Below are positions 9,501-21,636 of a stretch of DNA of 64,000 nt, one piece after another. This stretch comes from Apricaphanius iberus (Eukaryota; Chordata; Actinopteri; Cyprinodontiformes; Aphaniidae). The translations under genes and the position numbers were made by a program. Position 1 is the first letter of the stretch; the number at the start of each line of letters is the position of its first letter. The stretch lies in contig JAPXFQ010002813.1 of assembly GCA_028564705.1 (NCBI GenBank), positions 1,736,001 to 1,800,000 on the forward strand, written 5' to 3'. The notes below the pieces were generated by a model. The model saw nothing but the letters and a program-made list of their open reading frames with translations. It was not told where the DNA came from and did no database searches.

Positions 9501-12354
9501 AAGGTTTAGAAAAATTAATCCACACTTTTTTCAGTCATGAGAAGCCAAAATAACTTAAATCATGGATCACTTTAAAAACATCAGCCCATAGTGGGTAGGG
9601 TTTTCCTCTGGAGGGACAGAGAAACTGGTCAGAACAGATAGGATGATGGATAAAGAAAATACCTAGAAGAGAGGCAGGAAAATAATTGGGTCTGGGGTGG
9701 CTGTTAACCATCCAGTGGGGCAACAGCCTTAAACATACAACCAGAGCCGTAATAGAATGGATTGATGCATGTTTATTTGTTACAGGTGCTCAATGTTCAC
9801 ACCTCAATACTATAGGAATCTTTGGCAACGCTCAAAACAGAGCCCGAATATAGTCCAGTAGAAATAGAATGGACAAATATTTTAGTGTACATGTGCAAAG
9901 TTGGTAGAATAAAGGGTTAGAGTTATATTCCCCTGTGTCTGTTGATAAGCTGGCCAGGTCACATTCATGTCTGTTTTCCACATTACATTCCAGGACAGCT
10001 CTCAGATCTGCTTTAGATGTCCCTTCTACACAGAGATGAAACCAGGTGTAGCAGCAAAGATATTTAATCAAATATGCGTTTCATCCACAAGGAGTCGCTG
10101 TTTCAGGACATCGTAAACGATAACGGTTGAAAGCGAGTCCTAGAGTGGAGAAATCTCCCAACGCGCTCAGTTAGCTCCATGATTACAAGCTCTCCGGTAT
10201 TTTTTCTGAGTGGATGACATCGCCGCTCCATATCTATATTTAACATGCACGCTCAACTTTGTGATAAAGTATACCAGTTTGCTGCTGTATGGTGTTACAG
10301 TCCAACTAAAGAAAATATTGACATTATTATGGATCCTAGAATATGATTTACTGTCCCTCCTCTATCACCAGCGGCTAAAATGGATCCGCAAACACCGTAT
10401 GCTTTTGAATAAAGCTCTCATTTGGAGCTTAATAAGTCATGTTTGCCACCGGGTTGACTGCATATGCTCAGTGTTCTTTTCTGTGGCAGTGTCACAGCAC
10501 CACCAGTGGGGCTAGCATATGTACTGCAGCACCTTAACCAGGATTGTGTGACTATGTGTGGCCGGAGGTTTTCATTATGTTGGTGCAGTTTTTACCATCT
10601 CTGTTTTTGAAACTATACCCATTTTGTCTTGTGTTAACAGGGCCGAAGACATTCTGCAAATTCTACAAAGTTTTCCCTCTCTATTTGCCACCGGCTCAGA
10701 AAATCTCCCACTTTCTTTTTAAGGGTTTGCCAAAGCAAATCAGAGACGTCTCAGGCAGCTTGATCAGCCAGGCTAGAAGAGAAAAACTCGTGTTTTGCTC
10801 TTGCTTCTTGTCTTTTTTTTCACCTCAAAGCAAAAAGGTCTTTCTGCTTTGTAGTTTGATGCCAGGACACAGTCAGGACACCTTGCGAAGCTTCTCCCTG
10901 ACATCAGAGGGTTCGCCGACCATCTGGGGCAGATGGCTGAACTCACACTAATCAGGTGAAGGTGAGGCATTAACAGTCTGGTCAGGGTGGTAGCGCCCAG
11001 AGGACAGAAGCAACACACACTTCCATAATGCATACTTTAGATAGGGAGATGAGGCCAAGCAAACCATCTTGGAATCTGAGCATGTAACATTCACACAAAC
11101 ACAGACATCAACACACATCCATGACCATTTCACATCTCAGTCTGGCAGCTCAGCATGTCAGAGTTGAAACAGCATAGGATAGGCTCAAATGTCTGTAGCA
11201 GGGCTGGAAGGCTGAGGATTTTCAGTGGGGGCTGGGGGGGTAAATGGGTTAACGGGTTCATCAACCTACATCAACTGCAAGTTAGTACTGCCATCTGGTG
11301 GATTTATTGGGAAAAACTCCATAAAATGGTGGAGCAAAGTATTTGTGTAGAGATTTAGTGTGAGGAATATTCAGGGAATCAAAGTGTTTTTGGAAGACTT
11401 AGAGAGGCATTAAATACATGAACAGAGCATCTGGGATCTCCTTAGTCTGACAGATGTCAATGTTTGGAGAAATTTTAGTACTATTGAAAGAATGATATAA
11501 AACATGACATGGATAACTCATGTTATCCTAGAGGCTGGAAACAGAGCAACACATTTCCCACTAACGAGATACATATAAAGAAAGATAGTATAAAGGAAGT
11601 CTGTTATAGTTGTTTTAAAGTCTTCCACCAGATTCTGAGATGTTAAGAACCATTTTAGCAGAAGAGCTGATAGCAACTCTCCTTTTTGAGAATTTCCCTA
11701 TGTACGTCGACACAGCATAATCCTACCACCACCTGTTTCACTGTGCTGATGGTGAGGTCAGGGTAATGTGCAATGTTAGGGTGTCATTATAGGTGACACC
11801 TTTCAGATTATTACTTTTAATGGGTTTTTTTTAAAACATTGTGTATATTATAATCTTTGTAGCCAAAAAGGTACTTAGTAGGGCACAACATTTTGAAATG
11901 AACACATATCCTTAGTACAGTGTATTACTCATTTCCACGAAGAAAAATATTTTAAGTGCCTTTTTGAAAATGAATCAATTCATTCTTTCCTTCAGTCATC
12001 AGGTTGGTAGACAATTATTAAGTTACATTCTTCTTCCTGGGGAATTTGTACATGTTGATTTTCACCTTTTCTTTTTTCATGTTAGTATATACTATATAAA
12101 TGGTGCAACGAATGAATCATGTTTCTGGCTATGGAGCTGTGTATACCTTATTCTTTATCGACACTAGAGGGCACTGTCACCACAGAGAAATACAGCTACA
12201 CAAACAATATTTCTGGTTATGTACTACTTACTTAATTCATCCATTAATAATTTTAATAAAATTATTGTTAAATAAATGTATCCTTTTCTTGGAATTAATG
12301 GTATATGGATACAGTGTTTCAGATCATGGAACATATACAAGGCAAATATGCTTT
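9501..12354. other. Unassigned sequence
   Basis: No supported gene. A 135-codon plus-strand frame (10544-10951) is hydrophobic in its first third and has no recognisable domain; an opposite-strand frame overlaps it. The region at 10081-10530 looks repeat-like but I cannot name it. Confidence 0.4.
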
Positions 12355-13682
12355 TTTTTTGGGTTTTATTATTAAGGGAGGAGGAAAACAATCAAACCTA
12401 TGGCCCTATAACTGGTTGGGTCACCCTTCATGGCATCAACAGCAATCAGCTGTTTGTGATAACTTGCAGTGAGAGTTTTCCAGTCATGGAGGAATTTTCA
12501 CCCACTTATCTTTGCAGAATTGTTTTAGTTCAGCCACTCTGGAGGGTTTTTGAGCATGGACCACCTTTTTAAGTTCATATCATAGCATCTAAATCAGATT
12601 CAGGTCCAGACTTTGACTAGGCTACTCCAACGCCTTAACTTTGCTTTTCTTCACCCAGTCTTGAGTGTACTTGCTGGTGTGTTATGGATCAATATCCTGC
12701 TGTAAAACCCAAGTTTATTTCAGATTGGGGATACCAAAAGCTGGTGAGACATTCTCCTTCAGGATTTTTAGGTAAAAGGCAGAATTCATTATTCCAATAA
12801 TCGCAGCACATCTGAACAAGGTCCTGCAGCAGCAAAACAGCCCCAGGTCATCACACTACTTCCGTGTTTAACTGTCAGTATTATGTGTTTTTCTGTTTTG
12901 CTGTTACTTTTACATCAGATGTAGTGGGACACACACTTAAACTTTAGTCTCATCAGTCTACAGAATATTTGACCAAAAGTCTTTTTTCTTTTCTTTTTTT
13001 TTTCTTTTTTGTTGGCTAAAATGAAATGAGCATAAATGTTATTGTTGCTCAGAAGTGGTTTTTGATGTTCAGGAACTCTGCCATGAAGGCCATCTTTGCC
13101 CAGTCTCTTTCTTCTGGTGGAGTCATAACCTCCCACCTTAACTGAGGCAGGTGAGGCCTGAACTTTTTTTCGATGCTGTTGTAGGGTCTTTTGTGACGTC
13201 TTGGATGAGTTGTCGTCGGATTCTTGGGGGTAATTTTGGTTGCAAAGCCACTCCTGGGAAGGTTCACCACTGTTTCATGTTTTCACCATTTGTGGATAAT
13301 GCCTCTTACTGTGGTTCACCTCAGTCCCAAAGCTTTAGAAAATGTCTTCACAACCTTTTTCCAGACTGACAGATTTCCATTACTTTCTTTCTCATTTGTT
13401 ACTGAATTCTTTGGATGTTGAAATGATGTCTAACTTTTAAAGATCTTTTGGTCTACTTCAATTTGTCAGTGGTTTCTTGATTGAGAACAGGTGTGACAGT
13501 ATTTAGGCTTAGGTATGGAAAGAGAAATTGAACTGAGGTATTATGAACTTCTGTTATATTTTAACAGCGGTATGAGGACAATCACTCCGTCACACAGGGT
13601 GATGTAGGTTTGGAATTTTTCTTCTTTAATAGTAAAAATCTTCATTTAAAAAGTGCAGTTTGTGTTTACTGTGTTGCTGGAA
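12355..13682 (-). pseudogene. Tc1-like DNA transposon relic (antisense)
   Basis: Both ends carry matching inverted sequence: 'attattaagggaggagg' plus 'atcaaacctatggccc' on the left at about 12370-12406, and the complement of 'gatgtaggtttggaa' with 'aatagtaaaaatcttcattt' on the right at 13602-13648. Between them the minus strand encodes degraded Tc1-family transposase. The clearest piece is 13049-13270, with NLPRSG followed by KITPKN at the end of the DNA-binding region. Stops and frameshifts are throughout, so it cannot make an active transposase. Strand and family are solid; exact termini are approximate. Confidence 0.8.
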
Positions 13683-14653
13683 TTCCTCCTAAGTAAATGT
13701 CCAGTTTACTGCATAGTTTCCTGTTTTACATTAAAAGATGTTAACTTTTTTACACCATTTGGCCAGCAGAGCTCAGTGTTGAGCAGTGAACGTCTACAAG
13801 AGCACTGAAGGCAGTAAAAGCACATTCATTAGAAGCATTCTTTAATATTAATTGTGAATTCATTATATTTTACAAGGACACTTTAGACGTGCTTTGATTT
13901 TGAAATTTCTTGCCAGCAAGTTCTCATAGCACATATTTTGTTAGGGTTTAAATTCTTTATTTCGCACTTGACATATAAATTCCAATGATAATACTTTATT
14001 AATCCCAGTAGGATATGCTGTGAATTTGTGAGTAAAAACTGGCTATAAACATAAAACAAAGCAGATTACATCAAATGCTTCATGAGAGAGGTACCCTGCT
14101 AAAATAGGCAATTCTATAATTGCAGACAAATTATAGAATAACTAATGTATTATATTATAGTATAACTTGATATTTAGGCTTCATGCAAAAGGAGCTGCTG
14201 GGTTATAGTTGGGAGTTAGATCTGGGTTTTGAGTCATGTAGTTCTTATAAATATCTGGAAAGCTCAGATTAGTTCAGGTAAGGAAAATGTCTGCCTTCAT
14301 GAGAGTTTTGAAGACGTACAAAGCCCAACCGTAGCACCGTAATGATATAGATCAATCATGATTGAGCTGAATCAGCAAAATCTTTTTAGACATCACTTTA
14401 CAATACGGCTCCCCTCATTAATAGCAGATAAATAACTTTTGGATATCTTAATAATTCATCTGTAATTATTTTATGAATTGATAATAAGTGTGTATCCTGT
14501 ATAAATTAAGGGTGACAAATAACATGGTTTCTCGTCAAGTAGTAGGCCAAAACTGTTCGCCTAAATATTTTCATCTAGATTTACTATTTTTTAACATTTT
14601 AGACTAAGTTGTAATTTGTAATGACAATAAGCAAGGATTAGGATTTCATATCG
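13683..14653. other. Unassigned sequence with a possible Rex1 tail
   Basis: At 13990-14010, 'atactttattaatcccag' resembles the complement of the Rex1 3' end seen at 38240 and 50545. It is too short to be sure. Nothing else recognised. Confidence 0.35.
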
Positions 14654-14892
14654 TCACCTTCTTAAAATAATGGCCCAAGTCATTATTTCGGGTTTTTAGC
14701 AAAGCACAAAAAAAATGAACAAAATATTGGATATATAAAATGTATGCACAATTTCAGTCAAACAGGTTAATAGATAGACAATAGATAACATATTAAATTT
14801 AGGCAACATTACCAGAGGTACCCAACATCACTTGGACATGATTTTGGGGGGGGTAAAAAAAAATGACTTAGGTCGTGATTTTAGGAAGGTGA
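14654..14892. mobile_element. Short MITE with about 35-bp inverted repeats
   Basis: The left end reads 'tcaccttcttaaaataatgg' then 'cccaagtcatt'. The right end read backwards is 'tcaccttcctaaaatcacga' then 'cctaagtcatt'. The arms differ at about five positions over some 31 bases. At 239 bp it has no coding capacity. Target duplication is unclear. Confidence 0.65.
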
Positions 14893-15544
14893 TTATATCT
14901 AACATTGCACTTAGCACTGCATTATAGAAATCCACAACCATTGAAGGTAACACAATTGTAAATTATAACACGTTACACTATTTATGATTACTAGACAGGT
15001 ATAAATGCCAATTAAGTGTTAGTTAATTTGGGTCACTACTTGGTGAGCAACTAGTTAGGTTTGTTCCTCTTTTGCTCCTAATTATTGCAAATATAGACTT
15101 ACTAACGATAGATAATGTGTTTACATACTAAATAACGTATCCATAAACTGTGCATTATTCAGTATCATGGTGTCTGATTCATGAAGACATTATTTTGTTT
15201 CCTCAAGGAACTTTGAACATTTGTATTTTTAAAATTGATAAATGAAACCAATTTCAAATCGTCTAAATAAAAATCAGAGTAATATCCTGCCATTAAATAA
15301 ATTTGGCACTAATCAAAATATATATTTTTTCTATTGTCATGTATTTTATGTTTGAGATGTGTTGTTTAAAAAAAAAAATTCTTAAAGATAAACTATTTCT
15401 CCACTGGCTTTTCAGTGAGAAGAAACTGCTGAGCTTCATGCAATGCTTTCCATTTAACTTGAAGATTGAATGTAGATAAATAGACCTAGTTACATAAATT
15501 GAGAAAATCAAAATTGTATCTTCTATATTGCAATGCAGTTGGAA

Positions 15545-15593
<49 letters not shown>
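15545..15593. repeat. Compound (AT)n(GT)n microsatellite
   Basis: An AT run of about 26 bp passes directly into a GT run of about 23 bp. Confidence 0.95.
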
Positions 15594-15860
15594 AGATAGA
15601 TATCCATATATGTGTCTAAAAAAGGTTGAACTCACATGCAGGAATAATACCATTATCAACTGGAAAGTTTTTCATGTCAACCTTTTTCTGTTTCCTGATC
15701 TCTCTGTTCTCTCCAGTAAGGTTCTGTGGTCGCTGTCAAGCTTTTTTCAAGCTGCTGCTCAGACTTGACATATCTTGGTTTTATGGCCACAACGCAATCT
15801 CTAAATATCATCTTAAACACAACGAACGCGCAGTGACTTTGGCTGTTTGTTTTTAGGATG

Positions 15861-15885
15861 AGTGTGTGTGTGTGTGTGTGTGTGT
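15861..15885. repeat. (GT)n microsatellite
   Basis: Uninterrupted GT dinucleotides following 'taggatga'. Confidence 0.95.
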
Positions 15886-16499
15886 TCTCTCACACAATGT
15901 GCAGAACCTCTCAAACTAATCATTCTGAAACATGTTAAAGCATCTCAAATAACTTCAAAAATCAAAAGGGGTAATGCTGAGGATATAAAAGTTATTGCTT
16001 ATCTACTGCGGGTACTAAAATAGTTGACTTCTTTATCCCCAGATTTAAAACAAAAAATTGTTTTAAATTACTCGAAAAAAATATCAGTTAAAATGATGCT
16101 AAAATAATACCCCTACTACTAATTATGAACTTTAAAATGTATAATCCTGATTTACTGTCATTTTCATACATATAATTTATAGCACTTGGAACTGTCTTGT
16201 TGCTAAAATGTGCTGTGCAAAACAAACCAGCTAAATAACTTCTACTAAAACCAGCTTTAACTTTCCACACCATAAAAGTATGTGTGTTTCCTGTTTTCTT
16301 TCCAAAGGAAAACCTTAGTAGCCATTTTTCAGTATGCAGCAGGTGTGGGAGGGACCGATATGTGCTCCAAAAAGAAAAAGCTCTGGTCAGTCAAAGACGT
16401 TCCCTTACATACCATCAAAAGCTTTTCATACCTTAAGAGTGGCATGATGTAAAATCTTTGCTTTTTTACCTCACCAAAGAAGCTAAGTTTTCGCCAGAG

Positions 16500-16710
16500 T
16501 TTATCTGTTTGTCTGTTAGTCAGCAACATAACTCAAAAAGTTATGACAGATTTTGCTGAAATTTTCAAAAAATTGTCCACAACTGCACCAGGAACAAGTG
16601 ATTAGATTTTGGAGGTCACCCGGATCTGTTTCGATGGGTGAGGCAACTGGGAGGCATTGGCCGAGACCAAGTGCTTTCAAGTTTTGAATATTTAAGACCT
16701 CACCGTATCT
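16500..16710. repeat. Dispersed repeat of unknown class (tentative)
   Basis: The series 'tttgtctgttag', 'aaaaagttatgacagatttt', 'gctgaaattttc', 'aacaagtgattagattttgg', then 'cccggatc' matches a non-coding block I know as recurrent in animal genomes. I cannot assign a class. Confidence 0.35.
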
Positions 16711-17340
16711 TGGTACGGGAAACGGGCGCATGCTTACTCCCTGTACTTTATGTATAAAATACATATGAATAAAATTAAAGAGTCATCTTTCTTCAACAAA
16801 GAAAGGGAATTTCATGGAAGTTAAATTATGCCAATTTTAGTTAGCAAGCCAACGGTGGCAGATTTCTAGCTGTTATTGAACTTACTGGGATGTTTTACTA
16901 AAAATTGTGGGATGGACACAAAATCCACTTTAAGACTTTCAGTTGTACCCAACATGCATCATTAGCCGTCATGTGACAAAACAAATCAGCGTACAGTTGG
17001 CTACATATAAGCTAATGGTGGTCATTTATGGCAAGAAAATAAGTTTCTTACAGATATTTCTTTGTTTAATTTAATCATAATTTTATCACACTGGTATAGA
17101 GCCTCTGGCAAAAAATTATAAAAAATAAACATCTTAAGCAATTTTTTCTTTTGTTTTACTTTGTAATTTTAAAAATCCTTACTTTTTTTTTTTACAAAAC
17201 AATGTTTTTTAACAGTCACACATTGTAGATTCTCAGTGAGACATTAAAAAAATAAAATGATATTATAAATTATGACAGTTTTTATTACATCAGTTAGAGG
17301 GGAAAAAATAGAATCCGTCAAAGTTATGGGGAACAAAACA

Positions 17341-17515
17341 ATCATCCATCTATCCATTCATCCATCCATCCATCCACCCATCCATTCACTCATCCATCGA
17401 TTATGTATTCCGGTTATCCTCGAAAGGTCAGGGGGAAGGCTGGTATTTATCTCCAGCGTTCAACAGGCGAGAGGCAGGTTACACCCTGGACATGTCGCCT
17501 GTCCAACACTGAAGA
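17341..17515 (-). mobile_element. Rex3/RTE-like 3' end with (CATC)n tail
   Basis: A (CATC)n tract at 17343-17395 is followed by 'ggttatcctcgaaaggtcag', 'gaggcaggttacaccctgga' and 'catgtcgcctgtcc'. On the minus strand this is a truncated LINE end whose tail is (GATG)n, as described for the fish RTE element Rex3. No open frame remains. Confidence 0.5.
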
Positions 17516-17691
17516 TTCAATCAACTATTTGTATTTCTAAAATAAAGCTCTGGACAAGTTTACTATTGCATTGAGAACAGATTACTCACATAATTTAATG
17601 AGCTGTCGGTCCAGGATGATTACTAGGAAACATGGTCCAACCATGAGAGCTGTCAGTTGAAAAAGCAGAAAAAGATTCTAAAGTTCTAAAA

Positions 17692-17726
17692 GTTAAGCCA
17701 GACCACATTGTGTGGTTTGGCTTAAC
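17692..17726. repeat. 16-bp hairpin
   Basis: 'gttaagccagaccaca' and 'tgtggtttggcttaac' are complementary over 16 positions with one G/T-type mismatch and a 3-base loop, 'ttg'. No poly-T tract or gene next to it suggests a terminator or tRNA. Confidence 0.7.
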
Positions 17727-18498
17727 AAAATGGGAAAGCTCATTAAGGAAAACATGCTATAGGAAAACCGGGCAAGATGTCATTAGCTTTCTAGTCGTGA
17801 CCTTCAATGTTCTGTGTTTATTCTGCTTTCCGAATAACTGAAACAAGGAAGGGTATGAAAAGATATTGACTCAAAAATTGGAGTTTAACTTAGTATAGAA
17901 CAAAGAGAACAGCAGCAGATATTCAGTCAGCATGTGTGCAGAGAGCAGAGACATGGAATGATCCTACAGTGTCCTTCTGACGTGAAATTTTCCGGCAGCA
18001 GAATCTGATGGAGATGATAATGCAGGTTATCATAACACTTCTTACTGCAGAAGGGAACAAGGTCAGAGGCCTCCTCAGTGACTTCTTATAATCTCCTATT
18101 ATGTCATATTCCCTAGATGCATTTACCAATATGTAATATATCAATTTATTGGCATAACCTTGAAATAGTCCTTTAACAGGAGGAAGACTTGATCTTAAGA
18201 AAAAGGGATTCTGGTGCAGCAAAGCAAAACTAGAACCTCTCTTAACGCATAAACGGGGGAAATGTTCTAGTGAAGCACTTATGACTGGTTCATTTTTTTT
18301 CCAATCATCTTCACTCAAGCTGAGGATTGCTTAAAGGAATTTGGGTGTACATGCATTGGCTGAAAGACATAATGCTGGATTGGTTGTTCATTGTCATTCC
18401 AATAAAATGTTTAATGGTGACTTGTTGAAGAAACGTGCACATCCTCTTACTTCTCATTCAATCCGCTCTGAATGTCGGGTAAAGAAGTAGGGCAAATG
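17727..18498. other. Unassigned sequence
   Basis: A 131-codon minus-strand frame at 17923-18318 has no motif and no flanking signals; I leave it uncalled. Confidence 0.4.
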
Positions 18499-18765
18499 CA
18501 CTGTAAAAAAAGAAAGTTTACGAAACTTAAAAAAGTAAGGCAACCAGCTTAACAACAACTTAGCAACATAAGTTGTGTCAGCTCAGAGACATGAATAGAC
18601 CTGACTAACTATCTTAAGTTCGTTGAATTTAAGATTCTGCTTTGATTTGACCTCTTTTTTTTAGGTTTACACAATTAAACACAATAGTTGAGTTAACTCA
18701 AAAAGGCTTTGCAGCTGGTTGCCTTACTTTTTTAAGTTCAGTCAACGTTTCTTTTTTTTACGGTG
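18499..18765. mobile_element. MITE with about 50-bp terminal inverted repeats
   Basis: The left end runs 'cactgtaaaaaaagaaagtt' and then 'acttaaaaaagtaaggcaac' and 'cagct'. The complement of the right end runs 'caccgtaaaaaaaagaaacg', then 'aacttaaaaaagtaaggcaa' and 'ccagct'. The arms are nearly identical apart from a small internal gap. The 267-bp body is non-coding. A target duplication is not clear. Confidence 0.75.
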
Positions 18766-20436
18766 TGAAAGCCATTGCCACAAGAGAGAATGTATAAGTG
18801 TTTATTTCTTGCATTTTATATCGTATCTCATATAATGCAGGTGCACACTGAAACTTCAGACAAATATTAAGCTATTTGCAGGTGATGCAGTCATATTATT
18901 CTGGACGATTTTGCATTTTGCCTCCGAGCAATGAGTTAATTTTTAATCTTTATGAAAGCCAGATTGACCTAATGACATGTTCAGCAAATACAGATCTCCC
19001 AAAAAATCATGCTTTGTTAGCTGCCACACCAGGATATTGGAACCTGAACACAATATATTTTTTTATGACTGAATTATATGGAGGTATTTTTGCTGGAAAG
19101 ATATTTGCAACTGTGAAGTTGATGTCACAAGAAAAATTCTGAGAAGTTTTTTATTTGCAGATTTTATTTCAGCCTTTTACAAATACAAAATAACAGTTAC
19201 TATCTTCAAATTCTTAAGTGGCATACACAAATTGCATTCTTTCAGTCACAATTTCGAAAATCTTACATATACACCTTTGCCCCAATTGATACAAAACAAA
19301 TTACACAAAACACATCCACATACCTGTGAATAAAATTGTAAAAAATCGTGTATACTTTTTTGTAGCTAACAGACACAAAGCTATTTTACTCTTTCTCCAA
19401 TGCAGCTACATAGATTCTGTTCTACAAGCCATAAACTGTAGAATTCCTGCACTAACAGTTTTCCCCCACTCAGTGCAGTGAGTGTGGAGCAAAACTAATT
19501 CATACACAAGTAATAGCTTCTTCCTACAGAAATGTTTTATTTTCATTTTACACATACAAAAATCTATAAATACAACGGCACAAAACCGCTGATGCGACTC
19601 ATAAAAACTGTTTTGCCTTTTTTTTTCGCACGTTCCACATTTTGCTCCAGTTAATGTGGAGTAAAACAGTCTGTGACTTGATGGTAATACCAATGCCCAT
19701 ATAACAGGGGGCGCTGCCAGGCTCAGTATTAACGAACTGCAAATACCCCCAAGTTTAGCACCATGGGGCCTGATAGTTATTGTAATCCTGCGGCTGTACG
19801 TTAGGCATTCACAGCAAATTAAATCACTAAAACTCCCCATAAACCTCCGTGATAAATTTGGATAAAATGGCAAGGCTTCTAAGTATTTTCCGCGGCAGGG
19901 AGTGGGCCATCTCAAGTGGGTGCGGGCTCCTCATATGGTGAGTACATACAGTAGATACATCATGGATTTAACAAAACAACAATGGAGGACAGGTAGCAAT
20001 GTTCAACATTCTGCTTAGTCTGTGATTTTTGTCAAGCTCCACAAACCAAAGTGGACTGGGAAAGACAGCAGAAGGCAAGGAGAAACATTTGTGAGAAGTA
20101 TAAAAGAGAGATGGGTGCAATAAAGCAGCACAAAGTGTAAAATGAGACCACTTGTAGAGTTAGCTAATGCTAATCTGCTGTGGTGAGCTATAAATATGCT
20201 AACGGCAAGTTTAAAATTATGTAAATGCAGATTAATTATAGAGCTTCTCATTCCCCTTCCAGAGTATTCTCACAGCTACATTTCCAGTTTGAAAAATGGG
20301 GGACAAAATAGGTGTTGTCTGGTGGAACAAGGTACGCATGGGGGAGGGATGGGCAGCATCAATAATTCCTCTCTATTCCAACTCCAACTCACCACAGAGG
20401 TTTGGTCGAGACTGGACTTGTTTTATACTCCACAGC
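18766..20436. other. Unassigned sequence before the Gypsy element
   Basis: A 169-codon minus-strand frame at 19406-19915 has no motif. Related words such as 'gtgtggagcaaaact' and 'aatgtggagtaaaac' recur at 19480 and 19655, hinting at an unidentified repeat. Nothing firmer can be said. Confidence 0.4.
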
Positions 20437-20441
20437 GGCAG

Positions 20442-20858
20442 TGTTAGGGTTTCCCCGTTGAGTGTGAGCAGACCAGGCAGGCTCAAACTATTATCTCCAC
20501 ACCTGCAGCCTGTTACTCATTACCTTGAGTATTTAAGCCCAGCTCTTCACTGCAGCCACTGCCAGTTCGTTATCCAACCTCAGTGAGTTCATGTGAGACT
20601 TCAACTGCTAACCTGCTCTGCCTGCTCCCCTCCTGACGTCCTCCCCTGGATTTCTCCCCACTCTGCCTGGTTCTATGTCTGTCCTGCAGCCTCTCCACTG
20701 GATACAGAGAGTTCCCCCCATAAAGTGCAGAGGACTGGATTTTGGAGTTTGTCTGGACTTTGGGTTAGTTCTCTCATCGGAGGAAATAAAACCTTTTTTC
20801 TGAACTGAGTTTTGCTTGTGGTCTGCATTTTTGAGTCCTGTTTGTTCTACACTTAACA
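20442..20858 (+). repeat. Gypsy 5' LTR
   Basis: Drives and starts transcription of the element. It has TG...CA ends, a TATA-like 'tatttaag' at 20530-20537, a predicted transcript start at 20561, and a polyadenylation signal AATAAA at 20785-20790. It has the same length as the 3' LTR and differs from it by about eight substitutions, two of them adjacent. Confidence 0.95.
20530..20571 (+). promoter_or_regulatory. Gypsy TATA box and self-primer start
   Basis: TATTTAAG begins 31 nt before GCCAGTTCGTT (20561-20571). If transcription starts at that G, the first 11 nt of the RNA are exactly complementary to the primer-binding site at 20860-20870. The spacing is right for a TATA-driven start. The start site itself is inferred. 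Confidence 0.75.
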
Positions 20859-20859
20859 G

Positions 20860-20870
20860 AACGAACTGGC
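20860..20870 (+). promoter_or_regulatory. Self-priming primer-binding site
   Basis: AACGAACTGGC begins two bases after the 5' LTR end and is the exact complement of GCCAGTTCGTT in the LTR. In Tf1 and relatives the 5' end of the RNA folds back on such a site and primes minus-strand synthesis in place of a tRNA. No tRNA-type TGG-initial primer site is present here. Confidence 0.85.
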
Positions 20871-20876
20871 CATAAT

Positions 20877-21036
20877 ATGGACTCAGCAGACCAACTAGGG
20901 CAAGCGGTGGCTGGCCAGGGCCACCAGCTTAGTATTCATGAACAATTGATCAGATCCCTGTATGATTGTAACCAAAATCTTGTTTGTGAAGTTACAAAAC
21001 TCACCCAGAGTGTGTCCTGTTTGGCTGCTACATCTA
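20877..21036 (+). pseudogene. gag: Gypsy gag, N-terminal piece
   Basis: Gag is the structural protein that assembles the retrotransposon particle and packages its RNA. This piece starts at the ATG just after the primer site (MDSADQLGQAVAGQ) and gives about 53 codons before the frame runs into the 3' end of the L2 insertion at about 21040. The extra codons read beyond that point (to 21332) are L2 3' sequence and not gag. The rest of gag resumes at about 26383. As it stands the gene is disrupted. Confidence 0.85.
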
Positions 21037-21039
21037 CAG

Positions 21040-21330
21040 TTTCAGTTTTATTCAGTTTATTTATTAAGTTTATTTATATAGCGCCATTTCACAACAGATG
21101 TCATCTCAAGGCACTTTACAAAAAGAGTTATAAGAATACAATGTTTAGTGTAGAAATTACAGAACCACAGAAGATTGCGTCGTGGAATTCTCAGCAATCC
21201 CTCATACTGAGCAAGCATGAAGCGACAGTGGGAAGGAAAAACTCCCTTTTAACAGGAAGAAACCTCCGGCAGAACCAGGCTCAGCACAAGCGGTTATCTG
21301 CCGCGACCGTCTGTGGCTTGGAGAATACAT
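21040..21330 (-). other. L2 3' UTR terminal module
   Basis: This carries the block 'aggaaaaactcccttttaac' with 'aggaagaaacctccggcaga', widespread in fish L2 3' UTRs, and the tail 'aaagtgccttgagatgacat'. The same module is seen, more diverged, at 47157-47640, and the tail alone at 1726-1800. The reverse transcriptase recognises this end to start copying. Confidence 0.8.
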
Positions 21331-21636
21331 AACAGAGACACAGAAAGAGCAATAGAACTGATGCAGAAGTTTGTTGCAGGACGTGGAGAATTTTCCGTCA
21401 CTGCAATGCCATCTTAGTCAGGGTCGTCAAGCAGGGCTAATCCGGAGCACCTACTATAATAGAAAACAGGTTAGTGCTTGAATTGACAGCACATCATGCA
21501 GTTGGGGAGAAGTAGGAGAGAAAGTAGGAACAGACCCTAATAATGTCCTCCAACAGCCTAGCCTAAAGCAGCATAGCTACTAACATTAACCTGTCTCCTA
21601 GCTACTAGGAGACCTGGCTACCAACACTCTGTCTGA

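Larger units (their letters stand above)
14893..16499. other. Unassigned sequence with two dinucleotide repeats
   Basis: Mostly AT-rich. Contains (AT)n/(GT)n at 15545-15593 and (GT)n at 15861-15885. The open frames here are short and unremarkable. Confidence 0.45.

Noticed and set aside
10544..10951. A membrane-protein exon
   Set aside because: The first third is hydrophobic but there is no family motif, and splice sites are not convincing.
17692..17726. A rho-independent terminator
   Set aside because: No U tract follows and the sequence is from a eukaryotic genome.
19406..19915. A 169-codon minus-strand gene
   Set aside because: No recognisable domain or exon signals; composition fits chance.
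20877..21332. A 151-residue protein starting at the gag ATG
   Set aside because: Only the first 53 or so residues are gag; the rest is read from the inserted L2 3' end.
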